A stretch of DNA of 64,000 bases from Gautieria morchelliformis (taxonomy: Eukaryota; Basidiomycota; Agaricomycetes; Gomphales; Gomphaceae). The position numbers and the translations under genes were made by a program. Numbering within the stretch: position 1 is the stretch's first letter; each line of letters starts with the position of its first letter. The stretch is taken from contig WHVA01000055.1 of assembly GCA_015179125.1 (NCBI GenBank), forward strand, positions 186,001 to 250,000, written 5' to 3'. The notes under the pieces were generated by a model. It did not search any database. It was not told where the DNA came from and saw nothing but the letters and a program-made list of their open reading frames with translations. Below are positions 40,422 through 53,227 of the stretch, one piece after another.

Positions 40422-42240
40422 TTAACCAGAGGAAGGTAATGTTTGATGTTTTGCCAAATCCTCAGCCTCCATGTCGACGATACATCGTTGAACATAACCC
40501 AAGTATTCGTCGTAATCCTCCCTTGAGTCGGGGGTCAATAGTGGTTGTTCAATATCCTGACAACGACATGGAAGAAATCCCATAGGTTGATAGCAAGGGT
40601 CTTGAAACATGGCCCAAACCGAGGATCCACGGGGAGACGGAAATGTTCTCTGCCCAAGTGACCTATCTTCATGGCAGCAGCGTCTTCATCATCTCCCCAT
40701 AATGCTCTTGTGGGTGGTGGGTATAGCTCTGGCCTTATGTGGCCCAGAATAGACCATAAGGATCCAGAACGAAATAAAATGACAAGGTCATCGATGTGCG
40801 TATGTGGGTTCTCCCCCATCAAGGACATTACGGGACATATAGCGCCAGGTTCCCTGAAATCAAGGGCAATCAAACACCCGGAAAAGATACAGGGAGATGG
40901 CATACAATCCGCCTTTTCATTGAATACGGCAAAGTATCTCCAACTCGAATGGCATGGTCAAAGTCGATAAGGATTCCGCGATTGCCCTCTGCGCCGTCAG
41001 GGTTGAACAAGGGTTTACCTGAATGTTCTTAAGATAATTCGAGTATGGACACGTTCCAGTTTTAAATCTTACGGGTGTGGCTTGTCGACTTGGCGATTGC
41101 GCATTATTGTATCCAAGTCTTTTGGATTGTGCTTCGTCGCACTTCCTCGAGGTGTTCAAGCTGACCCACACCAGCGATAACGCCTTTGGCCTGTGCGTGT
41201 CGAAGCAGTGAGCCCTCGGATTCTCTTTCTCTTCTGGCAAGCTCGTCGTACGGTATCCAGGCATCTTTGATAACAAATTGCGAATGTGGTTCGTCAACCA
41301 TTTCAGTAAGTCAGCAGACAGTCCCTCGTCCGACAAGGCTGGAGAAACGTAACAGCACCTTGGTGATGATATAGTGTACTTCCTTTGGTAAATCCTCTCC
41401 TGAATTTACCTGAGCACGAACGAGAATCCCCTTTCATCCGCTAATATACTCCTATCAATACCAAGAAGCTCGCCTTGGTCGGATCCCAGTCCGAACAGGA
41501 CGGCGCAAATTTGTGCTGGACATAGGTGGTAGTTGAATGGCTGGGATGCGACCGCACCTGAGTGGTCGAACATGCAAACTGAACATGTGCTCTCCGTCAT
41601 AATGAGGCCATAAGCAAAATTTCGACGGGTTTGGACAGACATCATGTGTGTCAGGTTTGCGGCAAGACGGCCACGGGCGGATAGAAGGTCATCTGAATCG
41701 AGTATAACTTGGATGGGATAGATTCCTGACATAGTGGCTGCTTGAGTCGTCGTCCACGCTACACCCAGGACTTGAGAGCCTCCGCCAGCGAGATAAAGCG
41801 GTTGAGAATGCGGCTTGGCACCTATTCGTTTGTTTTTGGCATGAGTGGCTAAAACACCTCGAACGTGCTTCGTACGCTACCGCTCCTCATACCGATAACT
41901 CGACTTCCATTCCGTCTTATTTTGACCTATACCCTTACGTTGCAAGGAAGGCCGCTGGCGTGACTCTTCTTCTGCGTCGTTCATTACCATGATACCACCC
42001 GGAGAGGTGTATAGAGTTTAGGTGCAGCGTTGGGTGCCTTCGGAATACGCTTCCAGGTGGAGGTCTTTACATTGTAATTTCGCTTTTGCGCTGCCTCTAT
42101 ATGGGGTATCCAGGAAGGGCATAGGGCCGGAAAGAATTTTTCTGGAAAGTTACTTATCATCCTCTCTCCAGTTATTCCCAAATTCGTGTCGTATCCGTTC
42201 CATGATTATGGCGGCTTTAGCAGCCTTGGTGCTCTAGCGC
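40422..42240 (-). pseudogene. FunK1-type fungal protein kinase, broken
   Basis: Minus-strand pieces align in order with the fungal-specific FunK1 kinase family. The N-terminal part (41,984-42,181) is followed by RRNFAYGLIM..CSVCMFDHSGAVAS (about 41,520-41,640), QFVIKDAWIPYDELARRE (lysine loop, about 41,240-41,295), GILIDFDHAIRV (metal-binding DFD, about 40,940-40,975), HTHIDDLVILF (about 40,780-40,810) and a C-terminal helix. GT-AG introns are visible, but between the TWRYMSRNV and NPHTHIDDL motifs a GGGGG run changes frame. No frame joins all parts, so it is probably a pseudogene. FunK1 kinases are expanded in mushroom-forming fungi with mostly unknown substrates. Confidence 0.65.
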
Positions 42241-42742
42241 ACGGGTTCCTGACTACGGGAGAAGTGATAATGCTCCAGCGTCTAAGACTTTAGCGAGGTA
42301 GCGTCACGTGATCGCGGAGCCTGGAGTCTCACGATCCCGTGGACGTTTGACGGTAAGCAGTTATATTTTGAAGGGACGATGTTCTATATTCCACATGGAT
42401 CACATGAGCATTGATCCTAACACCAGGCGCCAGAAATTTGCTCAGAGTGAGAGTGGCACAACCCAAAGAGGGCATGGCGGCAGATCTGCTCCCAGCTCAC
42501 GAATTCTTGGCTCGTGGATTGTCATAAACCTACATGTCGTTCCTCTCATGCAACGAGGTTCCGGACCGAGCGTTCTCTCCGCCTGAGGTACTGCTTGTTG
42601 GATGAAGCATCTGATTCCCATCACGCCATAGTATTGCTGACGATGGCGCAATCATCGGGCTTCTAGGCGTATGAATTCTTTGCTCCGGTACCGCACTGGT
42701 CTTTATAAGAGTGCTCGTTATAGTTCTGTATAGTAACTCACC
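42241..42742. other. Intergenic region between the FunK1 remnant and the dioxygenase gene
   Basis: The two genes are divergent, so this 500 bp should hold the dioxygenase promoter. A ctttataagag at about 42,700 lies roughly 40 bp before the ATG. The 92-codon frame at 42,308 shows no domain. Confidence 0.45.
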
Positions 42743-44378
42743 ATGGCTCCCGTCGCGATTAACTCACAGAATGGCGATTTCGATCATCACGAAGTGAAGA
42801 AAGAGATTCATGCTTCTCTGCTTTCCAACCCATTTTATAGTCCCGTAGGTGAAGACGATAAAGACGATTCGTACAAGTATGCGAAATATAAGGTGTGTAG
42901 CGCTAATCCCGCATGCTCAATAATGGATGAATGTCGCATCTAGCCATCATTTCCGAAAGTAGACTGGGCCCCATTGAAGGAGCAGCCTGTCACTGACCGA
43001 GGATTATTCGCTGACCCCGAAAAGAAGGCCCTATTCTCTGCGGGCAAAGTTAAACAGCTGACGCCTACCATCGGGTGCGAGATTTCAGGAATTGACTTGA
43101 GGCAACTGTCCAATATCCAAAAGGATGAGCTGTGTGGTCTCTTTCGTTAGCTGCGTTGGAGGCTTTGCTCACATGGTTGGTCGTGCAGTGCGCTGCTGGT
43201 CGCGGAACGCGGTGTCGTTTGTACGTTGATCAATTGCTCTCGCTTAAGCATTGCTGAGGGTTCAATAGTTTTCCGTCACCAAGCGATTAACATTCACGAG
43301 CAGTTGAACTTGGCGCGATACTTTGGTCCTTTGCATAAACATCCCACAACCCCCGTTCCGCGTGAGCCTGGTCTTGAGGAAGTTCATGGTACGCCTCAAT
43401 TAGGATGGCTTGAGCATTTGAAACAAATCACCACCACAGTCGTATACTATGACTCGGGGAGCAAGAGACCAGACACAACTGCCTTCTCTAAACTCGAACT
43501 GTTCCACAGCGACGTGACATTCGAGATCCAACCGCCCGGCCTGACATCGCTCAAGCTCTACACATCGCCTGAAGTCGGGGGGGACACCATTTGGAGCTCT
43601 GGGTAAGTTGACCATGTGTAGAAATTTGAGAATAATCGGTGACTTTGGATATAGATATGCATTGTACTCGTCGCTCTCTCCCGGATTTCAGAAATATCTG
43701 GAAGGCCTCAGCGCTGTACACAGTGCGGCAGCTCAGGCGCAGGGATCACGGGCTGCTGGTTGTCATGTTCGCCGTCAGGAGATTGAGACGGTTCACCCTG
43801 GTGAGTCCAGCAAGCCTCCATGATGGTCGCGTGTTGACAATGTGGCAGTGGTGCGAGTGCACCCGGTCACAGGTTGGAAGAGCGTATACGTCAACCCAGG
43901 TTCGTGCCGCAGTCATGTCTCAGGCTCCTAATACTTACTACTTCCATAGGGTTTACTCGTCGCATCATAGGGATACCTAAGTCCGAGTCAGACAACGTTC
44001 TGCAATTCCTCTTCGCCCAGATAACCGAAAACCCCGACTTCCAAGTGCGATATAAATGGGAAACTGATGATATTGCTTTCTGGGACAATAGAGTCAGTGT
44101 TCTCTCATATTCAAGAACCACTTGGTGAAATATGGGGCGCATTGAACCAATATCTGCTTCTATAGATCGTCATGCACTCTGCCATATTTGACTTTTGGCC
44201 AGAGCGACGACACGCGCTGCGTGCTACTCCACATGGGGAACGGCCTCTTTCGGTCGAAGCTTATGAGCGTTCGACTGGAAAGGTAGCCAAGGACAGGCAG
44301 CTTGAGATTTGGAAGCAAAAAGGCATCGAGGTGCCAGTCATGCTTACATCGAGTGGTCCAAGAGGATACAATGACTAG
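42743..44378 (+). CDS. TauD/TfdA-family alpha-ketoglutarate-dependent dioxygenase
   Basis: Eight exons joined in frame give 418 residues: 42743-42892, 42944-43131, 43189-43220, 43269-43602, 43655-43800, 43849-43899, 43950-44092, 44166-44378. All seven introns are 48-73 bp with GT-AG ends. Iron ligands are the LFHSDV motif (His-x-Asp, about residue 200) and the distal His in VMHSAIFDFWPERRHALRATP (His352). The Arg in RHALRATP should bind 2-oxoglutarate. GISGIDLRQL-like, HPVTGWKSVYVNPGFT and WDNR blocks are typical of fungal sulfonate/taurine dioxygenases, which release sulfite from sulfonates. The substrate cannot be inferred, and other TfdA-type substrates are possible. No disrupted codon was found. 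Confidence 0.9.
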
Positions 44379-45147
44379 GTGACTCGGATTATGAAGTATT
44401 TACTTTTGTGCCAACCAAGTACCCACCGTGTAATTTTACCTACTATTATGCGTGTCAATATAGTATCGCATACGAAACTAATTATTCAATTGCATGCAAA
44501 GCAGATGCTAGGGTTAATTTGGTGGAAGTCAAGAGCCAACGCGGAGAATGCTAGAAACTACTCATGGAACCAGGAAGACTCACTAGCTACAAAGTCAGTG
44601 AGCATCACAAACGGACCTACGTAGACCGCCGTGCAACTTGAAGCTCGAAGCGTGACTCGCTGGCCGGCCTCGGACGCTCGGTCGTAGCCAAAACATGCAA
44701 ACCGGTGGTAATTAACAGCGACTCGCCACTCCAAGTACTTATGTAAGTAACGTCAGTAGTGAGTGCATAATGACCTCAATTCCGGTACTTACAATTGTGT
44801 GTGCTTCTTGTTTACCATAGTGTTACAGTCGACGCCCAATTGAACCCGGCCGGTGCATGACGTGACTTCCACGGGCTCTAAACGGAAGGCGTCGGCACTT
44901 ATCATCAAAATCATAAATTTGATGATGTCACTACGCTACGACAATGAGATTGCCATAGCGACAAGCACGTGGGAGTTCTCGGAGACTATTCTTGTAATAA
45001 TGAGTTCACTTTGTTCCTTTTCCTCATCTTTTACACCAAACCTGCAGCTGCGGGTGAGCCGTAGGCTCAACAGACACCGTTCGCTTTCATATCCACGCTC
45101 TTTACACCAGTCCACTCTTTACGCCAGTCCACTCTTTTCCGAACGAT
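44379..45147. other. Intergenic region before the SH3 membrane protein gene
   Basis: It contains the 3' end of the dioxygenase and probably the promoter of the next gene. A long overlapping frame from 44,853 shows no domain and is in the wrong frame for the downstream protein. Confidence 0.4.
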
Positions 45148-46170
45148 ATGGCAAGCCCCGGCCCCAACACCACACCAACTACGCTTGGTTTATCTACCAC
45201 AATGATAGCTGGAATCGCTGTCGCTGGTGCAGCTGCGGTTGTGTTGGCAATCATTCTCACATATGTGTTTGTACGCAGACGCAGAGACAGAGACACTCAC
45301 GACCAGGAATCGCCCAAAATGCTGCAAGTGCAAGTGCAGACAGACAGTTCCCGACCGTACGGGTGAGTTTGTGGAAGTTTTTACATGCTGCAGTTTTTGA
45401 GCCTGTATAGCGATACTCAAGGCAACAACACGACAAATGCTCGCCTTATCCGCTCTGTATCAAGACACAACTTGACGCCATCTGTTATACTCCCTTTACC
45501 TATGCCCCTTCCGGCCGCTCTTCCCCGGCCCCCTAAATTCTCGCCGGAGCCTGCGATACACCCTTCTGGCCGTCCGATGTCCTCTGTTGAGGTTGTGGCG
45601 CACCACCAAGCGGCGGGCACAATGCCCCGTCCCTTCAGTCCCGGTAACCTCACTCAGCGCACTCCCACACACCAAGCCAAAGGGCATCGCATGTCGCCCG
45701 CATCCGCATCCTTCTCTTTCTCGCGCGCGTCTATCCTCAGTGCAATGCGCCCTGATTCCCCCTCGTCCTCTTTACGCTCATCACTTTCAGGTTCTCGCTT
45801 GGATTCCGGCGTACTGAGAGTCCGCCACGTCTTCGCACCCCTCCTACCCGATGAACTTGTCCTTCGGCCGAACGAAAAAGTTACCCTTATCCAGACATTT
45901 GAAGATGGCTGGTATATTGTCGGCCGCAAATCGCCTTTTCATGCGCCTGCGCCTGCGAAACCAAGTGGATACGCGTTCGGCCAGGGAACCCCTGCCGACG
46001 AAGTCGAGATAGGCGCCGTTCCTTCTTGGGTATTCGAGAAACGAACACATGGGAGTCCGAAACCCGAACGTCCGATGCGGAACGTGAGCCTAGGGGTGAC
46101 TCTGGTGGATCAGGGTAACATTGGCCTAGGAGGCGCCAGGGAGGATGTTATTAGCTGGTCAAATTTCTGA
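45148..46170 (+). CDS. Single-pass membrane protein with cytoplasmic SH3 domain
   Basis: Exon 1 (45,148-45,362) and exon 2 (45,411-46,170) are separated by a 48-bp GT-AG intron and give 324 residues. A short Thr/Pro-rich N-terminus precedes a strong transmembrane helix (IAGIAVAGAAAVVLAIILTYVF, about residues 20-42) with RRRRDRD right after it, so the C-terminus should be cytoplasmic. A Ser/Pro-rich linker leads to an SH3 domain (about residues 200-290). Its markers are VRHVFAP (ALYDY-like), DELVLRPNEKVTLIQTFEDGWYIVG and GAVPSWVFEK. The layout resembles fungal Fus1/Sho1-like membrane SH3 adaptors that recruit polarity or fusion proteins, but neither identity is shown. I see no signal peptide. 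Confidence 0.85.
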
Positions 46171-48422
46171 CGTGCTTGATGGCACCTTATCTCTCTGGCC
46201 GCTCAAAAGCGCTCTTCTACGACATACCTTCCCTACGCGTCCGATTGCCAGACAATCTCTACGATGCCTCTTCTTACTGCGCTCCAGGACTCATGCATAC
46301 CCGTCTCGATGACAGGCCTTTCCTCAAGGTCTTAACTGGGGCACGTTGTGTCTTCGGTTTCACTTTCCCACCTGTGGGGTGCCTAACGTTTTATCCTCCG
46401 GATCGACTATCCGTGATTCTTTCATGACTAGGCTCGATGCCCATGAATTGGGCGCTTGAAGTTGCTCATGACTCACCTGACCCTCTTCTCTGTTTTCTTG
46501 TCCTCAATCTAGAGTCACTCGTCTCATCTCCCATCCAGCACTTGACGCTGACTCACCTTTTTCTCCCGGTCCTGTTTATACATATCCACATCTCTGCAAC
46601 ATACCCTTGCATATCGTGCATCGTCTAGAGAACATATACCTCTTCTACTCCCCTAGTTGGGCGTATGCGTGCCTTTTTTTTTTACGTTTACTCATGAACC
46701 AATATGGGTGATGAGTGCACGGCTGGGTATTTTCCGTCTGGTGGTGAGCGGTTTGATGTTTTGATGGTGGTGTCAATCGCTCCCTTTTATTATGCATTAT
46801 TCATATTCATAGGCTGTAAATAAGTGGCTTGATTGCATGGTGCTCACCAGTTCAGGCAAGACAAGACTGGTGTATCGTGTCGCTGCTCCCATGTTGTGCG
46901 TGAGTTCTTTTGCCCGCCACTGTATTGCCCCACGTCGGATAGGGACAAATCATTCATTTGTAGGGGAGGAGGGGGGGTTATCACCGGTACGAGTGGTTGG
47001 GGTAAATTGTCCAAGCGCAGTTGGGAATTCCATTGGTCCACGCCGGAGCGCGGTGCGGAGCTTTGCCGTGGCTGGCATGGACATGTCAGTGGACCCAGAC
47101 GTGGTGGTTGCATCGAGGCGTGCCGGAGAAACTTTCTGGGGAAGGCTGTAAGCATGTCCTGTTCCACCAACACATTGAATACGAACGGCTGTAGCCTGTC
47201 AGCATATATGAATTAGCGTGTGAGCTACGCTTCACCTCCCGGGGAGGATGGGACCCTGGAGGTGTGACGGTCAAGGTAAATATTCCATGTGTAGTAACAG
47301 GTCTGTTCGAATAAGTATGGCCAGTGTCAAGGTACGTATCTGAGCCGACTGTACCAGGAAGGCTATGTAAAATTTTGTCGTAGAACTTGATCCAATTCCA
47401 GGTGTCTCGAGTTATGGTTTATGAAGTCCTTCTGGGAAGCGACTAACTTGTGGAGCTTTTAGTGCCTCCAGACCAACTGTTTGGTTAGGGATATATTTAG
47501 TCATGAGTGGGCCATGGCTTGCTGGAATGGCTACCCACTCATTGTCCAGTCATGATCCAAATTCTGTAGTGATCGCTGAAATGACTGCCCCCCTGCGCCG
47601 AGCTAAATGAAGATTGCTCTACGACAGACACAGTTCAAGTTCCATTTCAGATATGTTGCTAATCAAGCCGCCTTTGCCTGTGTCCCAATGCGGCCAATAG
47701 TTGTAACAGATTTGGCTGGTCAAGTTCGGCTTTCAAGTCAGGATGTCTGCTGGCCGGCAGCATCATGATGGTCGTGGGTCTGCGCACTGTGGACAGCCTG
47801 ATATGTAAACGTGGGTACGCACTCCGGATCGGGCCTCTCGGAATGGGACTGATCATCAAGCCCTCGAGCACATCCCACTACTCTTAGCTGGTATGGCCGT
47901 TGACACGCGTAGCACCGAGAAACAGGTGTGAGAAGGAATGGGCGCTGTTGGAAGCGTACTAAGCTAGTACCCCCGCGACCATCATTCCACTGGAAATTAT
48001 AGATCACCGGCGAAAGCGTACTTTGCCACTTTCAATCGCAGTGCCCTGGTATCTGGGATGAGGAACAATCTTCTTTTTCCTTCCGTCACCGCCTCGAGGG
48101 CCTGCGTGCACGTCTGAGTGAGTATGGGACTTAACATGGATAATACCCATTCCTTGATACAGCAGTCGTGCCACTATATAGTAGCTTGCCGTGACAACTA
48201 AGTGATCGCTGCGGCTTGTGTCTAAAAGCGCATCTTTTATTGCCCAGGTACGGAGAGCGATGATTGGCCAGAATGATATTCTGAAGATGATGGGAATGCG
48301 TCTACCATGTTAAGTTATCGGTAGACGCCCCGGCGTGGATTGCCGGCGCTCAATATTTCCAACTCCGTCAACGACCTCAAGTTCCACAGTCCAGTTTTGA
48401 TCCTAGAGTATTCGCAGTCAGT
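46171..48422. other. Intergenic stretch with no supported gene
   Basis: Several 60-130-codon frames exist on both strands (for example 46,833-47,216), but none has a domain, a consistent codon pattern or splice signals joining them. The last 300 bp should hold the promoter of the regulator gene. Confidence 0.4.
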
Positions 48423-51400
48423 ATGATAGGCACAGTGCCCTCGTACATTGACCAGGACCAGTACCTTTCTGATCATCATCTTTATCCTCAGCAGCTACCA
48501 ATGTACGAGCCCGCCTACCGCGAGCAAAGCAACGGCTACGACGGAAGCAATCCCGGCTCAGCTTACAATGCCAGTGCGGAGCAGTCACCGTACGAGTACT
48601 CAGTGGATGGCGCTGACCAGCCTTCCAACAACCTATATGGCCATCATCAGACGAATATTAGACAAGGCTCTTTCGCCGATGTTGGAGCTGCTTTTGGATT
48701 TCACCCTGATCTTCCCATCCAAATCTCGTCTCAGAACCTGCCACAGTCGCCCTCGTCGCACTTGGAAGGTTATTCATCCATATTCCAACACCCTTCACAA
48801 TTATTCCTTCCACCTCCTATTACAAACGTGGGCCAGACACTCCCCGATGAATACCATGCTGGGTGGACTGCAGAGAGACCCAGCTCTGAGTCTCGCCATG
48901 GAAAGAGACCACGAATGAGTCAGGATGACAGCGAAGAGGACGAAGCAAACGATGCTAGAGAGAGTGCGGAAAGCCCCCGGAGGCCCGCGAGACTGTGTGT
49001 TTGCCAACACTTTCATGGGTGTGACATATGATCGCGCTAACATGGGGGAGCAGCCCAGGAGCCTGTGTACATTGCAAAGGCTTGAAAGTGGGTTCCAGAT
49101 CAGATAGACATTTGAGGTACTGATCGATGTCCCAGGTCAAATGTGAATTCAGTCCTGGCCAAGATGTCTGCAACCGTTGCAGGTCGGGGAAGAAGGAGTG
49201 CATCGTAATGGGTCGAAAGCCACGTAGAGCGCCACCGTAAGATTTTTCATCTATTATGTCACTTTCACATTCAATGGCATGTAGAAAGCGGGAAGAATTG
49301 CTCAATCGGATCCGTGAGCTAGAGGCCCTTGTCAAGGATTTGCAGGGAAAGCTCGATCTTGCAACTCATGGTGCTCCCGAGAGCGCGTTAAGTCCCTCTT
49401 CCATCGCCCTTCGATCTCCATCACCACAGGCAGCACGCGTCCAAGACAAGGACATTCAGGATTGGATTGACAAAGCACGCGAAAGCGCGAATGTGTCTGG
49501 TGACTTAGACCCAAGCGCCGTATCTACGGTGGACGACCATGAGCGCTTGTCAGCACAAGAGGAGAGCGAGGATGGCGAAGAGGAGGATGGTGTACCTGAA
49601 TCTTTATCAGAGTCTCTGGTTCGCGGGTCAGGCCCGGAAGGTTCGACTCGGAGTCCGGCAGTGGGCACGGCGTTGTCGCCTATTGGTCTAATTGCTAGCT
49701 CGGCCCTGAGAAAAAAACGTGGTAAGGGCAGCGCGGCGAGTGCCAGCGTGGATGGTGATAGGGATGATGTCGGCGTGGCGAACGCGTCATATTTCCGTCC
49801 AGGTGAGTGTAATGTGTGGCATACTGAGGCCTGAGTGCTGATAGTATATAGGTATGAGCACGAATCCCGAGCTCAGATGGAGTGTGCGTGAGAGTCAACC
49901 CCCGCCACGGATATTAGCCTCTAGTCTTGTTTCTCCGCGAGAAGTGGACAAGCTTTTCGAGATGTGCGCATGTTTGGCCTCCCATTTGACCTTGCTTGGG
50001 CTTATTCTCTCTCTCATTCTGTTACAGTTACTTCGACTGTATGAATGTAGGTGGAACCCGTGAACCGTTTGCTCGTGATGGTGGTGTTTATATGTATATA
50101 AATAGCTTTCTGTGTCACTTTTAGACCCCAAAATCTACACGGCCCAGACCACGTACTGGCGCTCTCCGTTCCTTTTCACCGTCAGTAAGTAACTTGGTTC
50201 AAATTGTCATAAAAGGTGACCCATAACAAACTTTCGCATTTCAGTCTGTGCTGTCGCCTCGCGATACTTGACAGAACGTGCCGGCCTCTATCCCGTTCTC
50301 ATGAACTACGCCAAAATGGAAGCTGGACAGGCTTTAGTCGCAGGCCTGAAATCGCCAGAACTTGTCGCTGGATATATCTTGCTTAGTCTTTATCCCGTTC
50401 CCTCGGCGCGCTGGGAGGAAGACCGCGGGTGGTTGATGCTTGGTGTAGCCATACGGTATAATTTACTTTCTCGTGGTGTTTTATGTATCTCACATCTTCG
50501 GACAAGTATGGCGACCGACCTTAATTTACACCATTCGTTGACCGCGAAGATCACAAACGAGCAGCAGGCACGCGAAGTTGCAAACCGCACTAGAATTTGG
50601 ATCAATTGTTATAACCTCGATCGCTCAACATCAACTCAGTTCGGCAAACCATCCACGATTAGGGAGGACTACATTGCACGACACTCCAAGTTTTGGTATA
50701 GAACGTCGAAGTTCAATTATGATATTCATCTCAGTGCATATACGCAAGTCTTGCGTGTAATGGCGCATTTCCACGAGGCTATTTATTCTGATCCTGACGC
50801 CCCGACCGGGTTAAATAAGGTGGGTTTGGTATATTTGTTTCTCAGGAGGATATTGACTATGATTGGGTAGGCCATTGATTTCGAGGTGGTGACTAGAAAG
50901 TACGAACAGGAGCTCCTTGATCATTGGGTTGAGTGGGAACCCCGTTTTAAGGAAGAGTCAGATTGTACCGGTGAGTTTCTAATCGCGGTCCTCGATCTGT
51001 GGCAATTTACGATTGGGCCGTGCAGACTTGCACTGTCTCTATCGAATAGAGCTGTTGCGCCTGTAAGCTGATTGTTGCAGGTTTATTATGGTCACTCGTT
51101 GACAGGTGTTATGACCAGCGTGAATGCATATTCCCGCCTCGTTATCCTATCATTCCGATTCCAGAACGCATTTCAAAATGGGCTGAGCCGCGGCGATCCA
51201 TTCTTGCAACGTGTATGTGGATTATAAGTGAATATTTACCTGGTCACCTATATTTTCTTGCAGTGTCTGGACACAGCAGCTGCCGTTGTCACCGTAGTAG
51301 TTGATAGAATGTCACCGCATCCCTTGTAAGTCTGTCCCCTGCTCGTCCGCCGTACAGTATTAAACTCGAGTAGCCTCCGTACTGCTCCAGATGCGCAGTT

Positions 51401-52139
51401 CGTTTTCGCTAGCTTTGCAAGTGTATTCCTTCTAAAGGCTGGTCTTTTATTACCCACCCATGCGACTCTCCATGTTTACCAGGTGTTTTTATTAGCTTCT
51501 ACGCCCGCGGTTTGCGTCGGTTCTCGAGTCTCATCAAAAAGATGATATTATTAATCTTGTCGGACGTTTGATTGACGTTCTTCAGTCAGACAAAGTAGCC
51601 ATTGATGATCGTCATACGCCCAAGCTTTACGCCCGCTTCCTAGCTGGTCTTCTGGAACGACACACGTCGAGTCATAGATCTTCTCGAAGCTCGGAGCCTT
51701 TGTCTGAAACAGATGAACCTACATTCGCGATCACAATTGAACAGCCACAGGAAACACTACTTGAGAGTCACGCCTCTCACCCTGTGTACCACCCTCCGAT
51801 TGTGACTCCACCCTCTCCCAAAAATTTATCTGCACCATCGATCCATGATGGTGCCTCGTCTGTGTCGGATACCATACCTGCACATTCCCATGCTAGTTCA
51901 GCACCTACAGTTCCAGACACGATCATGACAGACGAGCATTCTCGCACAGATGACGGCATGTTAGCCACCATGCGAGCAATTGCAAATCCCACATTCTGGT
52001 ATGCAAACTCTCATATTTATTAGCATGGGACTCTCCGCTCATTTATTGTCACACTAGGGACGACATGATGATGCCTGGGTTCAGCTGGACACCGCTGGAA
52101 AACCAAACAGAACTATTTCAGCAATATGCGTCAACCTGA
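48423..52139 (+). CDS. Zn(II)2Cys6 fungal-specific transcription factor
   Basis: The ATG at 48,423 opens a Gln/Ser/Tyr-rich N-terminus (exon 1 to 48,994). Exons 2 and 3 (49,051-49,087, 49,136-49,236) rebuild a C6 cluster: CVHCKGLKVKC, CNRC, GKKEC, from about residue 195. Exon 4 (49,285-49,802) starts with a coiled-coil dimerisation helix KREELLNRIRELEALVKDL. Exons from 49,852 onward (LFEIYFD, TYWRSPFLFTVICAVASRYL, YNLDRSTSTQFGKP, LDHWVEWEPRF) form the fungal-specific regulatory domain. The last exon (from about 52,060) ends FQQYAST. A dozen or more short GT-AG introns keep the frame throughout. It would bind CGG-type sites as a nuclear dimer. Targets are unknown. Confidence 0.85.
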
Positions 52140-52708
52140 ACAAAGGCTCTCCCATCTGAATGTTTTACGTTCCGGTTTCCGCAGATCTGCTTTGTCTTAC
52201 GTGCTGTGTTTTTATGCTGTTAAAGCACATCCTCCGCAGTCTTGGTAGAGGTTGGATATGTCTTGTTTAGCTGTATTTTCAAATTCCCCGTCTGTTGGCT
52301 GGTGGTTACGTTGACGAGTAATGTGATGTATGTATATTCATCGTTGGTATGGATAGGGTCTTAGTTGCGTGTTGCTGTATCTGAAGGTACCAGACGCGAG
52401 GATTAATTAGCACGTACGTGCACGCGGAATCAATTATGTAATACCCAGCGACACCAGTGCATACATTAAGTACTTTTTAGTTGTAGTTGTCCTGGATATT
52501 GCCTTAGACTAGCAATCATGCGGGATCTCCCGGGACAATACATTGGGAATGTCTGGTTGGATCCTGTGACTAGCTGCCTATATATATATAATCCACTGGG
52601 CTGGTTGGCTCATGTCGATTCATGATCACCCCCGACATCAAGTTTTAATCCTTAACCTGTATTGTCATTCACCTAGGCCCACCTGGTAGTTGACTCACGA
52701 GAATAGGC
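52140..52708. other. Intergenic, AT-rich with a short TA microsatellite
   Basis: The tatatatata run at about 52,580-52,590 is the only notable item. No ORF here is supported. Confidence 0.45.
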
Positions 52709-53144
52709 ATGCGCAGCATTCCTGCGTCCTTCTGGAGAGCTGGGAAGACTCGTGGCACGATTTTTCGCGCAAACGATCTAGCACGGTATAGCCTCGAACT
52801 TTGCGAGAGTATCATCCATTCAGCGCTGGGTGGGCAGTTTCATGTTCTCAGTATTTTGGTATATTGACTCAAGATCCGTTTGCGCAAGGATCTCCTCGAA
52901 GCGATGCTAGTGCGTTCGGCTTGGGTGGAGGTGACCCTAAGGGATCTTCGTTCAAGGCTGCAATCACCGGCTCCCCCCCGAGAAGGCCTGAGCAACGGGA
53001 AAAATACAGACTTATTCTTCGGACCTTCCTGTGCTGAACGTGGCATCCGAAAAGGCTTGGGAGAATGGGATGTTGTTTTTCGGCTTACACAGCTAGACGT
53101 GAAGCAATATGAGGTTCTATGGCCAAACAAGGTGCGCAGTTGCT
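52709..53144 (+). pseudogene. PrpF-like (2-methylaconitate isomerase family) pseudogene fragment
   Basis: Exon 1 (52,709-52,829) encodes MRSIPASFWRAGKTRGTIFR..DL, the N-terminus of fungal PrpF/AcnD-accessory proteins. A 59-bp intron (52,830-52,888, GTGGGC to GCGCAAG) leads to ALGSPRSDASAFGLGGGDPKGSS, a degraded form of the GSPD..Q..GLGGG.SS.SK block. The frame then shifts near 52,990, and a WDVVFRLTQLDV block corresponds to the next conserved segment. After that comes a hairpin (53,145-53,227) and no further similarity. PrpF proteins isomerise methylaconitate in propionate catabolism. This copy has lost most of the protein. Confidence 0.6.
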
Positions 53145-53227
53145 GACCATTGGCAGTGGTGCTAAGATTTTTGTGTTCAACCATCCAATGATTGAACACA
53201 AAAACCTTAGCACCACTCACAATGGTC
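53145..53227. repeat. 83-nt snap-back hairpin
   Basis: Two 40-nt arms (53,145-53,184 and 53,188-53,227) around a CCA loop pair with 36 of 40 matches. The arms begin GACCATTG and include GTGGTGCTAAG. Two of the four mismatches (A opposite C, C opposite A) would be G-U pairs in the minus-strand RNA, so that transcript folds better. It could be a foldback MITE remnant or a small-RNA precursor. No flanking duplication is evident. Confidence 0.85.
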
